From Cerioporus squamosus (lineage: Eukaryota; Basidiomycota; Agaricomycetes; Polyporales; Polyporaceae): DNA of 64,000 bases. The number at the start of each line of letters is the position of its first letter. The stretch's first letter is position 1. The DNA lies in NCBI GenBank assembly GCA_022592435.1, contig JABYQS010000030.1, positions 210,599-274,598 on the forward strand, given 5' to 3'. Below the pieces are notes generated by a model that saw only the letters and a program-made list of their open reading frames with translations, was not told the DNA's origin and searched no databases. A program made the position numbers and the translations under genes. Positions 12,901 to 24,700 of this stretch are shown here, piece after piece.

Positions 12901-14309
12901 GCCCACGCATCTTCAACATGAAGGTTATCAAGCTTCACTTCCTTGGAGACTACGTCACTTTCATCAGGTACAAGGGGACGACTGACTCGTACACCACTCA
13001 GACTGTACGTGGTCCATCGCTCGCTCATTGATGTTGCTGATCAACATAGACATGTAGGGGGAGCTTGAGCACCGGACGACGAAGGCCCGCCATGGTGCAA
13101 CAAACTATATCAATCCCGACGCCCAGGTAGTCAATATGGACATCAGAGAGTCGAACATTCGGCGCATGGCACATGAACTTCATTCAAGGGGTGTTCCTAT
13201 CCCTGGCCTGACGTCTAGTACGGCCGCGGTCCTCGACACAGCTGTCGCAACTACCTTGTCCCCTTCCGAGCACCATACCACGGTCAAGGACCAGCGAAAT
13301 TATGTCTCTCTACGTGAATGGCAATGCCAGCACAAGAGTGATCTCGCCGTTCAAGTGAGTGAGTTTGTACATCTTGATCTACGTGATTGCTGAATGTGCA
13401 TGTCAGGGCTTTGTCCCACATCTCCGTCAGCACCTCTCGGACAGGCTACATGCGGACGGAGCCACTGTGGCCCCGCTTTCTTCTGGTAGTGTCATCATAT
13501 CGCAGGATCGCATCTACAGCCACGCAACAATGTCGTTCAACTACACGACTTACGATCTGCAACGCGATCAAGACGTTATCCACGTCGGGACGTCCAAAAC
13601 TGGCATCATGGTGTACTCACCGCCAGCATCTGATGAGGAGAACCCATCGGCGACATATCCATGGCTCTATGCCATCGTCCTTGGAATCTACCATGCCAAC
13701 GTCACCGTGCGAACCGACGGCAGGCCGCGGGTCCATCGCATTGACTTTCTCTGGGTCCGGTGGCTGACTTCGGATCATCATGCACCGTATGGTCCTTCGC
13801 ACTCTCGGTTGGAAAGCGTCAGTCATGTCGCATTTCAATCAAGCGAATGGTCAAGCACGTTCGGCTTTGTGGACCCTGCAACAGTTCTTCGAGGATGCCA
13901 CTTCATTCCGGCCTTCCAGTACAAGCGTACAACCACACTCCTACCTCCTTCCCTTGCACGCGATCCTCATCCAGACGGTGACTGGACATCATTCTATGTA
14001 AACCGGTGTGTGTGTCAGTTGAGCATACTGTGATAGGTGTTGAGTATGCACTTGGTTAGATTTGTCGACCGCGACATGTTTGTCCGCCATCTTGGTTGTG
14101 GTATAGGGCACCTTGACCTTGGTGCTCTCAATGTCGAGCGCATTGTTCCCGCAGAATACGTATTTGCTGATCCTTTGGCAGATTTGTACACTGCAGATGT
14201 CGTCGAGGAGGACTTGAATCATGACGAGGAATCCGAGCAGGGGTTAGATGACCCAGAGGGCGAAGAAGATGGCTTTGAGGATGTGATGGATGCCTATGCT
14301 GAATTGTGA
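9943..14309 (+). CDS. Plavaka-like (CMC/CACTA-related) DNA transposase
   Basis: Multi-exon gene. The start at 9943 gives a Cys/His finger-like N-terminus (CECGEKFNQKRYLSRHRKTC), a Lys/Arg-rich stretch and a Pro-rich acidic linker. The main exon (10.35-11.57 kb) carries FYKRKPLRAPNVTIDLD, a segment preceding the catalytic core and the CELPRAIIGLMFWSDATQLA block typical of fungal transposases of this group. Later exons hold a Cys-pair motif (GRCPCPRCQVTF), MLVVDLMHEYELGIWKSLF and FRQVPTFGRSTIRKFAHNVSEMK. The C-terminal region has FGFVDPATVLRGCHFIPAF and FVDRDMFVRH and ends in an acidic tail at 14309. It would excise and reinsert its own element. No terminal repeats were found for this copy, so its element boundaries and activity are unknown. 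The exact family label (Plavaka versus a sister CMC family) is inference. Confidence 0.75.
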
Positions 14310-14627
14310 CCACAGTTTCCCAATCATGATGTCCCCTCCACTCCGCAGCGATGTCGTGACCTAGGACTCGAGTGCTACGATGAGACACAACAGACACGAT
14401 GCGACACGACAAGACGCGTCACGATGCGACAGTCACATGATGGGGCATCACCCGAGCGGAGCCTGAACTTTGTGTTGCAACTGACAGCCACTCTCACCCA
14501 TTCTAGGAAGTCCCTTTGTTTCATACCGGGCGGCCTTAGAACGAACTCACCGTCCCCGCTATCCGATACAGTGAGTCGCTTAACGATCTCCAGCATACCT
14601 AGCCAAGCTGATCATCTGTAGGAGATC

Positions 14628-15982
14628 ATGGCGCCAACAGATCCGCTTGTTCAGAAGGGAGCCATGCTCGGTATTGTTGGCGATCTGTTTCGCCCGTTCT
14701 CTGCAATCATCAACGCAGGTGTGAATGCCAATCCCGACACCCCGGCTACAGCACTGAGCTTCAGGTACCATGCATCAATTGACAGTCTGGTGGAGGCTAA
14801 TACCAACGACTCAGTCAACGCCGGGATCTCGAGTTGTTTGGATGGCTCAGCGCCAGCATACCGCAACTCATCGATGATATAAGACAGAATGGCCCCGACA
14901 GGCTGGAACAAATCAGCACTCTGGTATGTTTCAACGTTCCGATATACTGGCACACTATGACCTTTGATATACACACTCATGCACCCGCAGCTTGATGAAG
15001 GACGGACTGGTGTCCGCGGTACAGACATCTACGGCATCAAGAATGCTATTCCTCAGTGGCGGAACTGGGACCCTCCGATTTTCGAAGATAACAAGGACCT
15101 CCGTGGGTTCAATCACGATCAGATTGCTGCCCTCCTTGCAAACAAGAATATTGATGTTACCGAGCCCGCGTACGCCGCCCTCTCAGCGTCTCTTATCTTC
15201 TACACTGACCACTTTCAGTGTTTGACAAGGCCTCCGGAACGGTGATCCCAAGTACAATGTCAAAGCTGGCAACCTTCCGAACTTCCTGTGGGAGAAAGAG
15301 CGTGTCGAAGACCCTGGGAACTTGTGGAAGGGGTTCGGCTATGGTCCTTTGGTCGTAATTGTACGTCTACCCTTTCCCCCTCCCGGATACAACCTCAACC
15401 TGCACCCTGCAGGCCCTCCGCTACTCGCTTTTGGGGCCCAAGGCTGCCACGCTTCCTCCAGGAGCACGAATTCCCTCCCGCAAACCCAAAGCGCATACAT
15501 ACCGCATCCGGACTATTACGAGTGGGTGCATTGCTTATGCAGCTGTCTTGGTATGTGACATATCATATTCGAGAGAAACTTGCTTACCCCTGCCACCCCC
15601 GCAAGGTTCACTTTGCTCTCAGTTCACAGGATCAGTTCAGTGCCACAGGATACGGAAACAAGTTCAACTACGAGAAGTTCTACCAACGTGTCATATCCGC
15701 AATCGAGGAGCACATGCCGGCCAACATGCGACGCGAGCTTTTGGCTTGGTGGAATGGGTGCGTAACGGTTTATCTACAGCACCGGCACCTTCGAATTCTG
15801 ACCTTGACGTGGTATCTAGCAAGATCTTCAGCGCGCAGTACATGGAAGACACAGACGAGGACGAGGAGTCCGACGAAGAAACCATCTTTGCGCAGATGGT
15901 TGCCCAAGCCGCCGCACAGAATGCAACTCCAACTGACAACACTGAGAACCCGCCACAGAATGGTGGTGCACCGGCGGCCTAG
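14628..15982 (+). CDS. DUF6698-like protein, probable transposon-associated gene
   Basis: A multi-exon gene 319 bp downstream of the transposase on the same strand. The start at 14628 gives MAPTDPLVQKGAMLGIVGDL. Later exons read DLELFGWLSASIPQLIDDIR, RTGVRGTDIYGIKNAIPQW, KAGNLPNFLWEKERVEDPG and LWKGFGYGPLVV. Then come RKPKAHTYRIRTITSGCIAY and VHFALSSQDQFSATGYGNKF, and an acidic Gln/Asn-rich tail ends at 15982. The order (regulated N-terminus, a GxxxKGFxxGxLxV block, then an IAYxAVxxxFALSS block) fits DUF6698 proteins of Agaricomycetes. Their biochemical role is unknown. Its place next to a transposase suggests it is part of the same mobile unit or a host gene captured by one; that is inference. 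Confidence 0.65.
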
Positions 15983-16630
15983 AGCGTGTGTACTAGGGTA
16001 CGATGGCGTGTCCGAGCCCGGTGGCCATGCGGTAACATACTCCTAGAATAATTCGAATACATGTATCTCGTAATCGCCTGAATGCAGTGTTTGATATCCT
16101 CCCATGCTACGCTCCGTTGAATCTGGTTCCGTTACCAGTGCCATGTCTCTAGAAGCCATCAAAACATTAGCTGCTATACAACGACGATGATACTTGCACC
16201 CGGTCCAACTGGCTTGCAACAGTTCCACAACATGGGTAACCATTGACCTCCTCCGAACACACGCAATAATTCTGTCCCTTGTCGGAGGATTGCGGCCGGG
16301 ATCCCGGGGTATGGTAAGGCTCGCTATACCGTTACCGTACGGTTATACTGATTTGGTCTCTTGTCATGATTCTTGTGGTTGCAACCAGATTCCGAACCTG
16401 TTGTATCCGGTTGCAACCTCGCGGGCGTTTCTGTGATGGACAGGACGTACCATCTCGGAGCAAGAAGGACGACAATTTGGCCGAAAAAACCCGCTTCCCG
16501 TTGCGCCTTATACATACCAAAGGTTTTCGCAGCCGTCAATCCCAGGCAAAGTGACTCATATACGATGCTAACCGTGGAAACGGCAATTGGTACTGGACGT
16601 GGCGAGTTCCGGTCAGTGGAGTGGCGAGCT
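15983..16630. other. Intergenic region between two transposon units
   Basis: About 650 bp. It contains a short imperfect palindrome (accgtacggt, near 16333) and two copies of ggttgcaacc-like sequence near 16378-16412. No gene was recognised. The right end of the first transposon block probably lies here. Confidence 0.35.
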
Positions 16631-16669
16631 CATCAGGAAAACCCTCCCCTGCCAATTAGTGCTAAATGG
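16631..16669 (+). repeat. Left terminal inverted repeat of the Plavaka element
   Basis: 39 bp, identical to the reverse complement of 23870-23908. It starts CATCAGGAAAACCC and ends GTGCTAAATGG. A related sub-terminal copy of the gccaat motif follows at 16671-16698. Confidence 0.93.
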
Positions 16670-16881
16670 TGCCAATTGGCAGACCCCCTTGCCAATCAGC
16701 GATAAATTGTACTTCTGTGGCACAGATTGTCGTCTATTGGCCGCTAACGGTCTACTTGGTCATACATAGACACTACATGTACAACATTTCATCGACATAC
16801 TTCAGACCCACTTACTACGGTATTGCCAGAAGATCACACTGTATGCAGAATGTATTTGAATAGACGCATTCATTCACTACG

Positions 16882-19800
16882 CTAAGCAGCCGTCATGTAC
16901 ATATGCATATCACTAAAGTCACTGACCCAGAACTGTTCGCATCTGTCAAGTACCGTACTACTGGTCCAATCGCGAGGTATGAGCCCACCGTGGGGAGTAA
17001 TCGGGAGAAGATAGCAACTTCGGCGGAAGTTTTTGACCTCCACCACACTAGCCAGTATTGAATTGTCATCATCACGACAACGAGTTACCTTGTACATCCC
17101 ATTCACAGGATCGGGGTGGGTGAATGCGGTGAACCACTCAACATAGGCAAGATGGCCGGGCGCGATCACGTTCGGCATCAATTGCTGGCATGCCTTGGGT
17201 CGAAGCTTGAATATAAGGCGGACTCTGCCGACACGGTACCCTGAAGATGAATTAGTAAGATCATCAGTGAGTAGGATTGGAGGCACTTGTACGGTAACGC
17301 ACCTTGTAGACCGGTAGCACCGCCGTTGCCTTCATTCACAAGTACAGTATCAAACCGGGCGGGGATGTCTCTACCTTGACGATCGCGGCGCGCGGGCCGT
17401 GCATGGACAGCGTCGCGAGTACTATCCATGATGCCGAGATCTTGGGCGTCGTTGAGGACGAACTTGACACGGTGAAAGACGGGGAGCTTGGAGAACTCGT
17501 AGGTCACATGCAGGGACTCGCGCTCGACCTCGGCAGGGGTTAGAGAGGGGTCGCGGTAGGACACTACGAAGCGGGCTAGAGCATCTCGGATGAAGGTGGC
17601 ACCATAGTCCCTGACAGCATGGTCAAATCGAAGGGCCTTGATGGTTGCCCACTTCGTCATCTTGATCTGCGAAAGGACAGGAACGGGGCGTAGGGTACCG
17701 GGAAGGACAGGAGGCGGCCCCTGGGATGATGGGAGTCGCCGCTGAGGATCGGAAGTGCGTTGCGCGCCCTCGAGTGGTGCGCCCTGTCCGCCCTTCATCC
17801 GCTTCAGTCGCCACTGGACATAGGCCTCATGCCGGAGTACCTTCTCACGGCGCTCGAGCCAGAGCGTCATTTGCGGAAACTCGTCTCGGTGGTTGGTAGC
17901 GCGGTAGGCATCTTTAGCAAAGTCGATGTGGAGGCGTTCAGTGTACTGTGTGTCGTAGTTGTCGGTCGTTCCGAACAGCTTGATGGACTGTGGATAGTGG
18001 TCGAGTGAATGCAGCTTCGGAAGCTTCCACTGTGTGCGTATACCGAGGTCTTCGAAGATGGCCTTATTTGCATGAAAGCGCTCCAGAGCGTCGCGGAGGA
18101 GCTTCAGGGTCTCGGAAGTATGGGCAGGGTATCTTGCGAGATAGACGAAGTCAAGAAGCGCACGGACTGCGCGGATAAGGCGTACAGGGGAAAGACCGTT
18201 GCGGAGAGGTAAGCCAACTATGAGACCCATCAGGAACCGGCATATGTCTGCGTGCTCCTTCCCGGTCACCCTCTGCAGTGTGGTAATGCCCTTCATGAAA
18301 AGGCGGACATGATGATTAGGGGGGAGGCGTCGGCACCGAGCATCGAGTTCTTCAGGTCCGTACGCAGCCTTTATCCAGGCGATGACGTGTTTAACCATGC
18401 CCTGGTAGAGCTGGTGAAGGATGTCGGGCGTGATCGAACGGAAGATGTCGACGTAGGGTAGGTCAACCCAGAACGGGTGGCGGACAGGCTTGATACCAGC
18501 CTCTCGGCACGCCTTCGAAAAGGCAGTCGCCGAGCGGTCGGCCTCTCCGAGTGCGGCCAAAACCTTCTTCAGATCGCGGAGTTTGCGCTTCGTGTTGGTA
18601 GTCCTGCCGACGTCCTCTCGATCGACGTCGCATTTCGGACACGTTCCATTCTTGCAACACGTCACGAGAAGCTGCTCGGGGTAGTCGCCGATGTACATCG
18701 CAAAGATGGGGTGCCCGCGACGAATCGCACCATCGCCGCTGACGATGGAGATCCCGTTGATGCCGGCGTCGATGAGCGGCTTCAAGATCATGGACATACA
18801 CTTATGGAAGAGATTAGCGTGCACGCGGCGGCGCGCAGCTTTGTTGGTGATGTGCTCCAGTCGCGACGATGGGAGATAGGCTAGGAGGATTTGTCCTCGA
18901 CGGGCGGGCCTGCGGCGAACGTCTTTCGGGAGGTTTCCGATGGTCAGGTAGACAGGATACGCGGTCTTGCTGCCGAAGAGCGTGAGCTGCGTCTTATCGG
19001 ACGATATGATGACGGGGATGATTGTTGCGCCTGCCCGCTTTGCGTCGAGCTTCTCCTGTGGGAGCAACATTGTTAGCAGACATGGTCAGTCAGCGCAAGC
19101 ACAAACACATACCTGTGTATCCCACCACCACTTGCCGGTATGCATATCGAAGTAAACACGGATGGTGCGGTCGGCATCGACGTAATGACGCTCCGGAGTG
19201 AAGACCAGGATACCTGCGAACTCCGGATCGCCGTACAGAGCGCGCACGCAAGCGATGACATCCCGGTAGAAAACCTCGAAAGCTTCCCCAGCAACGATGA
19301 TTTCTCGGCGGATGAAGCGAGGGCGGCCCGACGAGAGCTTGTGGTCGATGATACCGTTGAGCTCTTGGGAGTTCTTGAAGGACAATCCGAGGAGCGTAAC
19401 GAGCTGTTTGAGCTATGTGTCAGCAGGAAACGAAGGGAGGCACAGACTGTACACGTACGTCTTGAATTGCCAGCAGCTCCGTGAGGGCAGTGGAGCCAGG
19501 TCCACGCATCTTGGCCCACTTCGCGAGCTCGTAGTCGATACGCGAGGCAAATGGCGCGTACGGATTGTCCCCGCTCCCGTCAACAGCGGACTGATACTGT
19601 TCATACGCAGATGACTCGGACTGCTCGCTGAGGACCTTGCCGGCATCAGGATGGGGATAGGGATCGATGAAGGTCTTGGTACGGAGTTGCTGTTGGACGC
19701 GTTGTCGTGCAGCGCCATCGATATCGCCTGCAACCGATGGATCCGAGTCGTCTCCTTCTCCAAAGTCCTGAAGCTGAGCCGACGCGGGATCCCGCCCGGA

Positions 19801-20298
19801 TGGAGGCTCCCAGCCGTGCTCTTCCTCATAACGGTCTGCATCCTCCTCCTCGCCATCCTCCACAGAACGCCGGTCATCTTCGATCAGCTCATCCTCCTCC
19901 TCCTGTATCTCGTCCTCCTCCTCTTCATCGTCCTGCTCGCCATTGCCCGGATGCTCATCGTAATCGTCCCAGCTCGCGATGTCGTAGTTCCCAAAGAAGT
20001 CACCCTCGAAGGGTTGAGGTGCTGGAAGTGGTTCATCCTCATCGGCGGCGGGTTGTGAAGACGGTGAAGGAGATCGAGGGGATGAGGAACGTGTAGAGCC
20101 AGTCGTCATTCCAGGGGGAGACCGGTCAGAATGAGACGTCGAAGCATCGTCGAAGTCAGCGGCCTCGAGTTCCTCTCGGTATGCTACGCAGCGAGGCTTC
20201 TGGGTTTGATCAAGGTGTTGAGTGAACCCGGTAGGTGAAAACCACCGTGTGCAGCCGGCGCACTGACGCGTAGCTCGCTCAGTAGGTACACGGGACAT
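16882..20298 (-). CDS. Plavaka transposase
   Basis: Minus-strand gene starting at 20298 (MSRVPTERATRQCAGCTRWF), where a CxxC...H finger-like motif is followed by a long acidic Ser/Glu-rich region. The core begins with YELAKWAKMRGPGSTALTEL, the hallmark opening of Plavaka transposases. It continues through RREIIVAGEAFEVFYRDVI, CVRALYGDPEFAG and ERHYVDADRTIRVYFDMHTG. The largest exon (19.07-17.3 kb) has SSDKTQLTLFGSKTAYPVYL, VSGDGAIRRGHPIFAMYIGD, a Cys-rich CCKNGTCPKCD and ITPDILHQLYQGMVKHVIAW, then HSLDHYPQSIKLFGTTDNYD. The final exon ends NGMYKVTR...DMHMYMTAA at 16882. It is expected to act in the nucleus on the 39-bp inverted repeats. The frame looks intact, so it may be functional. Confidence 0.9.
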
Positions 20299-20576
20299 CG
20301 AGGGGATTGGGAACTGGGGCGTTGAACTATTACAGGGCAAAGACGATGAAGCAGAGGGCGTCTGACGGGCTCGACTCCGAGTCGGAGATCTCTGCACGAG
20401 ATTGTTTGTTTAGACTAGTCACGCTCGGCTCGCAGTCACACACACACCTTTCCCTTACACCACCACCAGCCACGTCAGTACTCGTGGTAATCTATTCCTC
20501 TCCTTAATCTACCGACACTCGTTCAGTACTACCATCTCTACTTAATACACAACACTCACCTCCGCATCATCTCACC
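20299..20576. promoter_or_regulatory. Bidirectional promoter region inside the Plavaka element
   Basis: The only 278 bp between the divergent starts of the transposase (20298, minus) and the DUF6532 gene (20577, plus), so both promoters must lie in or overlap it. It has CA-rich and pyrimidine-rich runs (cacacacacc near 20438) but no clear TATA box. Confidence 0.5.
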
Positions 20577-23386
20577 ATGGGGAAGCGAAAGCCTCAGGTC
20601 ATCCCCGATTCGTCCGACGCAGAGGCTGAGGAGCAGCCGCAAGCTCCGCCCAAGACTCCGCAGCCGGTCCGAACTGGAGGTACGTGTACGTCGTCCCTTC
20701 AGAACCTTGTGCGCACTAACAAGCCACGACATCCCTTTCGTAGCTCCACGTCAAGCTAAGTCGAAAGCGGATGAAGGTAAGCTCATGTCCGATGCTAGAA
20801 GACGCTGTCGTAAACTGATAGCACTCACGTAGCTTGGAAACCGCTGAAGCCGGGGCAGAAGCGCAGTGCGGGTGCCGAGCCTGCGGAGAAGACAACTGCG
20901 CCCAGCCAGACGAAGAAGAAGAAGAAGGGTAAGTATCCACGCATATCGGAGTATGTCAGCGGTCACACTTACCTGAACAACGACATGGCGTAGACAAAGC
21001 CAAGGCCGCGTCGGAGAGCCGCAAGAAGTCGGTCGCTGAACGCTTCTCAGCGCCAGACATCATCGCCGACACCTCTGACGAAGACGGCGACGAAGACAAG
21101 GGTCCAGCCGCCAAGAAGTCTACTACACCTAAGGGTCCGGCCAAGGTGAGCCTGTTAATGTTTGCGTACTCATAACCTGAACGTACAACTTACTCGTCAC
21201 GATAGTCGTCGGTCCCGAAGCCTTCGGCCAAACCTGCGAAGCCGCAACAGCAACTTGAAGAGTCTTGGAGTACGGAGTCCGACGAAGAATCCGATGAAGA
21301 CAAGGACGAAGCAGACGACGAAGGTGAGGCTGAAAAGTCAGAGCAAGACGACTTGGAAGCTCTCGAGGCCAACCCACGTGCGTTGCGGGCGCTCCTTGAC
21401 AAGGAGGTGAGTAGCTCGCCTTTTGGCGCCGTTCCCGTGCTCACTTCCTCACCTTTCCTCACGCACTCCATCCTGAAGGAGGCGACTTGGGCCGACGAAG
21501 AGCACGGACACAACATCGGCGAGGACGACGATGCTCAGGCCTCTGAGCCTGTTGCCACCAAGCCAGGGAAGGGCTCATCTTCTGCCCACTCCGCTCATCT
21601 CTCAGTCCCTCCGCTGTTCGACTTCGACAATCACCACACCTCTTCTCCTACTAGCAAGTCCTCCAAGGCCTCCAAGAAGCGCAGCAAGGGCGAAGTGAGC
21701 AGTGACTCAGGTGCTGAGGACTCGACGTCGGTGCGTACTCATTTGAAGTATGCGCACTCAAGGCGGTCGACGTAGCACTGATGATTTTGACGTTGCAGAA
21801 GCCTCCACCCAAGAAGAAGAAGCCTGTCGCCAGTACGCCGAGCAAGGACATTGTTGGTGGACAGAAGGCAGCTGCGAAGGTCCACATGACCGGGAAGAAC
21901 GACAATGGAGGGGCGAAGGGGCAGAAGTCTAGCGGAACGGGGAAGAAGTTGGATGGGGATAAGTTGACTTCCGGTGAGCGTGCAGGTCCCTACGCAAGAC
22001 CGTGGATCTGATAGCATACCAGCAACCCACGCGTTGAAGCGCAAGCGCACCAAGGCCGACGAGGTACGTATATTCACTCTGAACATAGTTATGACGACGC
22101 CAACGCTTCTGCAGAGTATTGAGTGGGTCGACAAGACCGTCGATTCTGACACCGACACTCCTACTAGACCCAAGAAGCGTCGGGCCAAAGAAGAGGTACC
22201 GACTGTGCTTCACTCAATTGTCGCGCAGCATCTCACATGACGTGTCGCAGCCCTCCGATTCCGAGTCGTCGTCTGACTCGTCGGACAGTTCAGACTCTTC
22301 TTCCGACAGCGATTCCAACTCGGACGACGAGAACTGCACCGATCTCATCCTTCCCCGTCGTAGCGGCAAACGCCTGAAACTGAAGAAGCAGTTCCAACGT
22401 GTCAAGGCTGTCGCTCTTCTTGCAATCGCGTACGTACAGCGCGACATCTGCATCGTCAACCCCTTCCCCGATGGCCCGGAGAAGTCCTCGGACTTTGCGC
22501 GCCGTGCGCTGATTCAAGCTGCAAAGGATCGAGGCGACAAAGAGATTGTCCGCCGCCTCAAAACCGAGAAGCCATACTGGAAGAAGTTGTCGACAATTGT
22601 AAGTGATGTGATCGCCGTTTCACACCGTGCCTTTCGCATATTCATGCCCCATTGCAGCCTACACAACGTATTCCGAACTTCCGGGGCAAGGTCAAGAAGG
22701 CGACTGACTCGATCCCTGCCAACGTCTTCCGCGTCCGACAAGGCGACGTCGACCAGGTTCAGTGGATGCAAGAGGGCATTCGGTTTATCTTCCCCCACAA
22801 CTACCAGGTGCGTTGACTATGGCGCAGACGTCATAGCACACTGATCATATGTCTGTATAGACCAAAACGTTCACCAACACAGCACCCTTCGAACATCCGG
22901 TCTTCTCGCAAGTCTTGTGCTCTGTCTTCTTCGCCAAGTCTCGCAGCTACGGCTACCGCATTGTCGATCACTTCGTCTCGACAGATCCTGAGCACCCGGA
23001 GGAGAGGGAGATCCCCGCGGCGATGCTCGCGTTGGTCTCGACCGCCGTAAGTTACTCACTTTGTGTTGATCATTCGCTCACATTGTGCTCCAGCTCTACG
23101 CGTCGCTCGAGGACTACCGCAAGTCTCGCTACAGTGCTGGCGACTTCAAGGCCGAACTATTCCTGGACGCATATCAGCAGAACATGCTCGTACTTTCGAC
23201 GCTCAAGGACAAGAAGCCTGACAGGTATCACAAGCTGATGCACCGTCTCTACGTCGACGCTTGGTATGCATATCTTCACGCTGCCAACACCATACTCATT
23301 GGATGTTTCACAGCTCTTGGTCGCCCAACAACCCCCAGAAGCAGGTCATCTGCCTCCTCAACACGGACGACATGACCGACGACTAG
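20577..23386 (+). CDS. DUF6532-domain protein carried by the Plavaka element
   Basis: Multi-exon gene from ATG 20577 (MGKRKPQVIPDSSDAEAEEQ) to TAG 23384-23386. The first two thirds are low-complexity: alternating acidic/Ser blocks and Lys-rich runs (TKKKKK, KPPPKKKKP, HALKRKRTK, RPKKRRAKEE) that look like nuclear localisation signals, then a Ser/Asp run (SDSESSSDSSDSSDS). The C-terminal third fits DUF6532: KPYWKKLSTI, NVFRVRQGDVDQVQWMQEG, RFIFPHNYQ, FEHPVFSQVLCSVFF, AAMLALVSTALYASLEDYRK and YHKLMHRLYVDA. The role of DUF6532 is unknown in this annotation. Its position between the terminal repeats, sharing a promoter region with the transposase, makes it cargo of the element. A nuclear, DNA- or chromatin-associated role is inference from its basic and acidic tracts. 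Confidence 0.78.
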
Positions 23387-23869
23387 GCCGATACCCATCA
23401 TCGTGTGCTTCATCGTTAACCTCCACGTATACCCCGGCACGCTCATTATGTCAGATATGTCTATATGAGATAGCACACGCCAGATCCGTCTTCATGCCTT
23501 TCCTTCACATCCATACAATAATCCATAACGCCGCAGATGGTGCATCTCTGCCCCGGACTCACCGTACATGTCAGTTACCCTACAGCTTACTACTGTGCAC
23601 GATACCCGCATACACGACAGCACTCATACCGTACTCTGGTCGCAATAATCATTGGTTACTTATTACTACTGGTGTGAACTTGCGTGATCAATGTGTGTTC
23701 TATGAGGGATTGAACAGTACTTCAGATGGGCTACAGTGATACTAATGATGAATACTTGAGCATCAATAAGCAAATGATTATCGCAATAGCACTATCCTTA
23801 ATTTGAACCCTGCCGATTAGGGCTACTCGACTAATACATGTAAAATAGTGCTACTCCGGCCAAATAGTG

Positions 23870-23908
23870 CCATTTAGCACTAATTGGCAGGGGAGGGTTT
23901 TCCTGATG
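23870..23908 (-). repeat. Right terminal inverted repeat of the Plavaka element
   Basis: 39 bp, reverse complement identical to 16631-16669. It ends the element with TTTTCCTGATG, and the next two bases are ct. Confidence 0.93.
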
Positions 23909-24423
23909 CTGAGGGATGACCTGACGAGGAAACCCACATTCACGCGTCCTGAAGTGATATATGAGTTTCGGATAGTTAGAGGAATATATGAACACCGTAC
24001 CACAGTGCTGCCAGGGGACTTCGGAAGTCGTCGAGAGCGGATATACAAGGAGGAAAAGGCCAAGGAGCGGGAATGATGGTGAACGTCCACGCTGCAAACT
24101 GAAAGAAAGTCAGAACAAGCATACCGGTATTCGTCTGACGAATAGCACCTGTGTGATCGAACACGGGCTTATGGCTCCTAGGACAAATATGAAGAGTCCC
24201 AAGGACCATTTGCGCTCGTACATCGCGGATATCCTCATTGCAACGAATGCTACCACCACTCGTCAGACTTTCGCAGTATATCATGATGAGGTTCACAAAC
24301 TCGCCTGATATGACAGCAAAGTTGAGGAAGTTGAAGATAGTGAGAAATCCGATGAGTCTCCGGCAGCTATGTCACACCTTCAAGTTGAGAATGATCGCAG
24401 TCAGGACTCAGAGGGCGAACATA

Positions 24424-24667
24424 CTGTAGAGTTTCGACCGATGCGGCACGTCACAGGTCACAGGGACCTCCGCCGCACCGCATCGTGCTGTAGGTCACAG
24501 GTCACGGCCCCTTTGGGGCCCCCATTTTCGCGTTTTGGCTCGGTTTTCGGGCGGTTAGCAGGCCAAATCAGGCAAATTTTGGGCGCCTCCGCTCCGCTCC
24601 GGCGACTGCGGGCGGTTACAGGTCACACCCCGCTGGGGCCTGCACCGCATCGGTCGAAACTCTACAG
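24424..24667. mobile_element. MITE 1, 244 bp, TA target duplication
   Basis: A perfect 23-bp inverted repeat (24424-24446 and 24645-24667; outer bases CTGTAGAGTTTCGACC) is flanked by TA on both sides (24422-24423 and 24668-24669). The size, lack of coding capacity and TA duplication fit a Tc1/mariner-type non-autonomous element. Inside are several copies of aggtcaca and GC-rich short palindromes (ggggcc near 24514). Confidence 0.88.
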
Positions 24668-24700
24668 TAATCCTCACGATTGCGCGGTAAGACCAGGACC

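Larger units (their letters stand above)
16631..23908. mobile_element. Complete Plavaka-type DNA transposon, 7.28 kb
   Basis: The element is bounded by a perfect 39-bp inverted repeat (16631-16669 and 23870-23908). Its outermost bases are CATCAGGAAAACCCTCCCC. The bases directly outside are ct on both sides (16629-16630 and 23909-23910), consistent with a 2-bp target-site duplication as in the CMC superfamily. Inside lie a Plavaka transposase on the minus strand and a DUF6532 gene on the plus strand, divergent from a 278-bp intergenic region (20299-20576). Both genes read without obvious stops across their exons, and the ends are identical, so the copy looks young. The 2-bp duplication is short enough to be chance; the repeats are not. 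Confidence 0.88.

Noticed and set aside
16631..23908. A KDZ transposon carrying a TET/JBP dioxygenase
   Set aside because: The transposase core is Plavaka-like, and no HxD oxygenase lies inside the repeats. The only 2OG oxygenase of the window (1-1048) is isopenicillin-N-synthase-like and unlinked.
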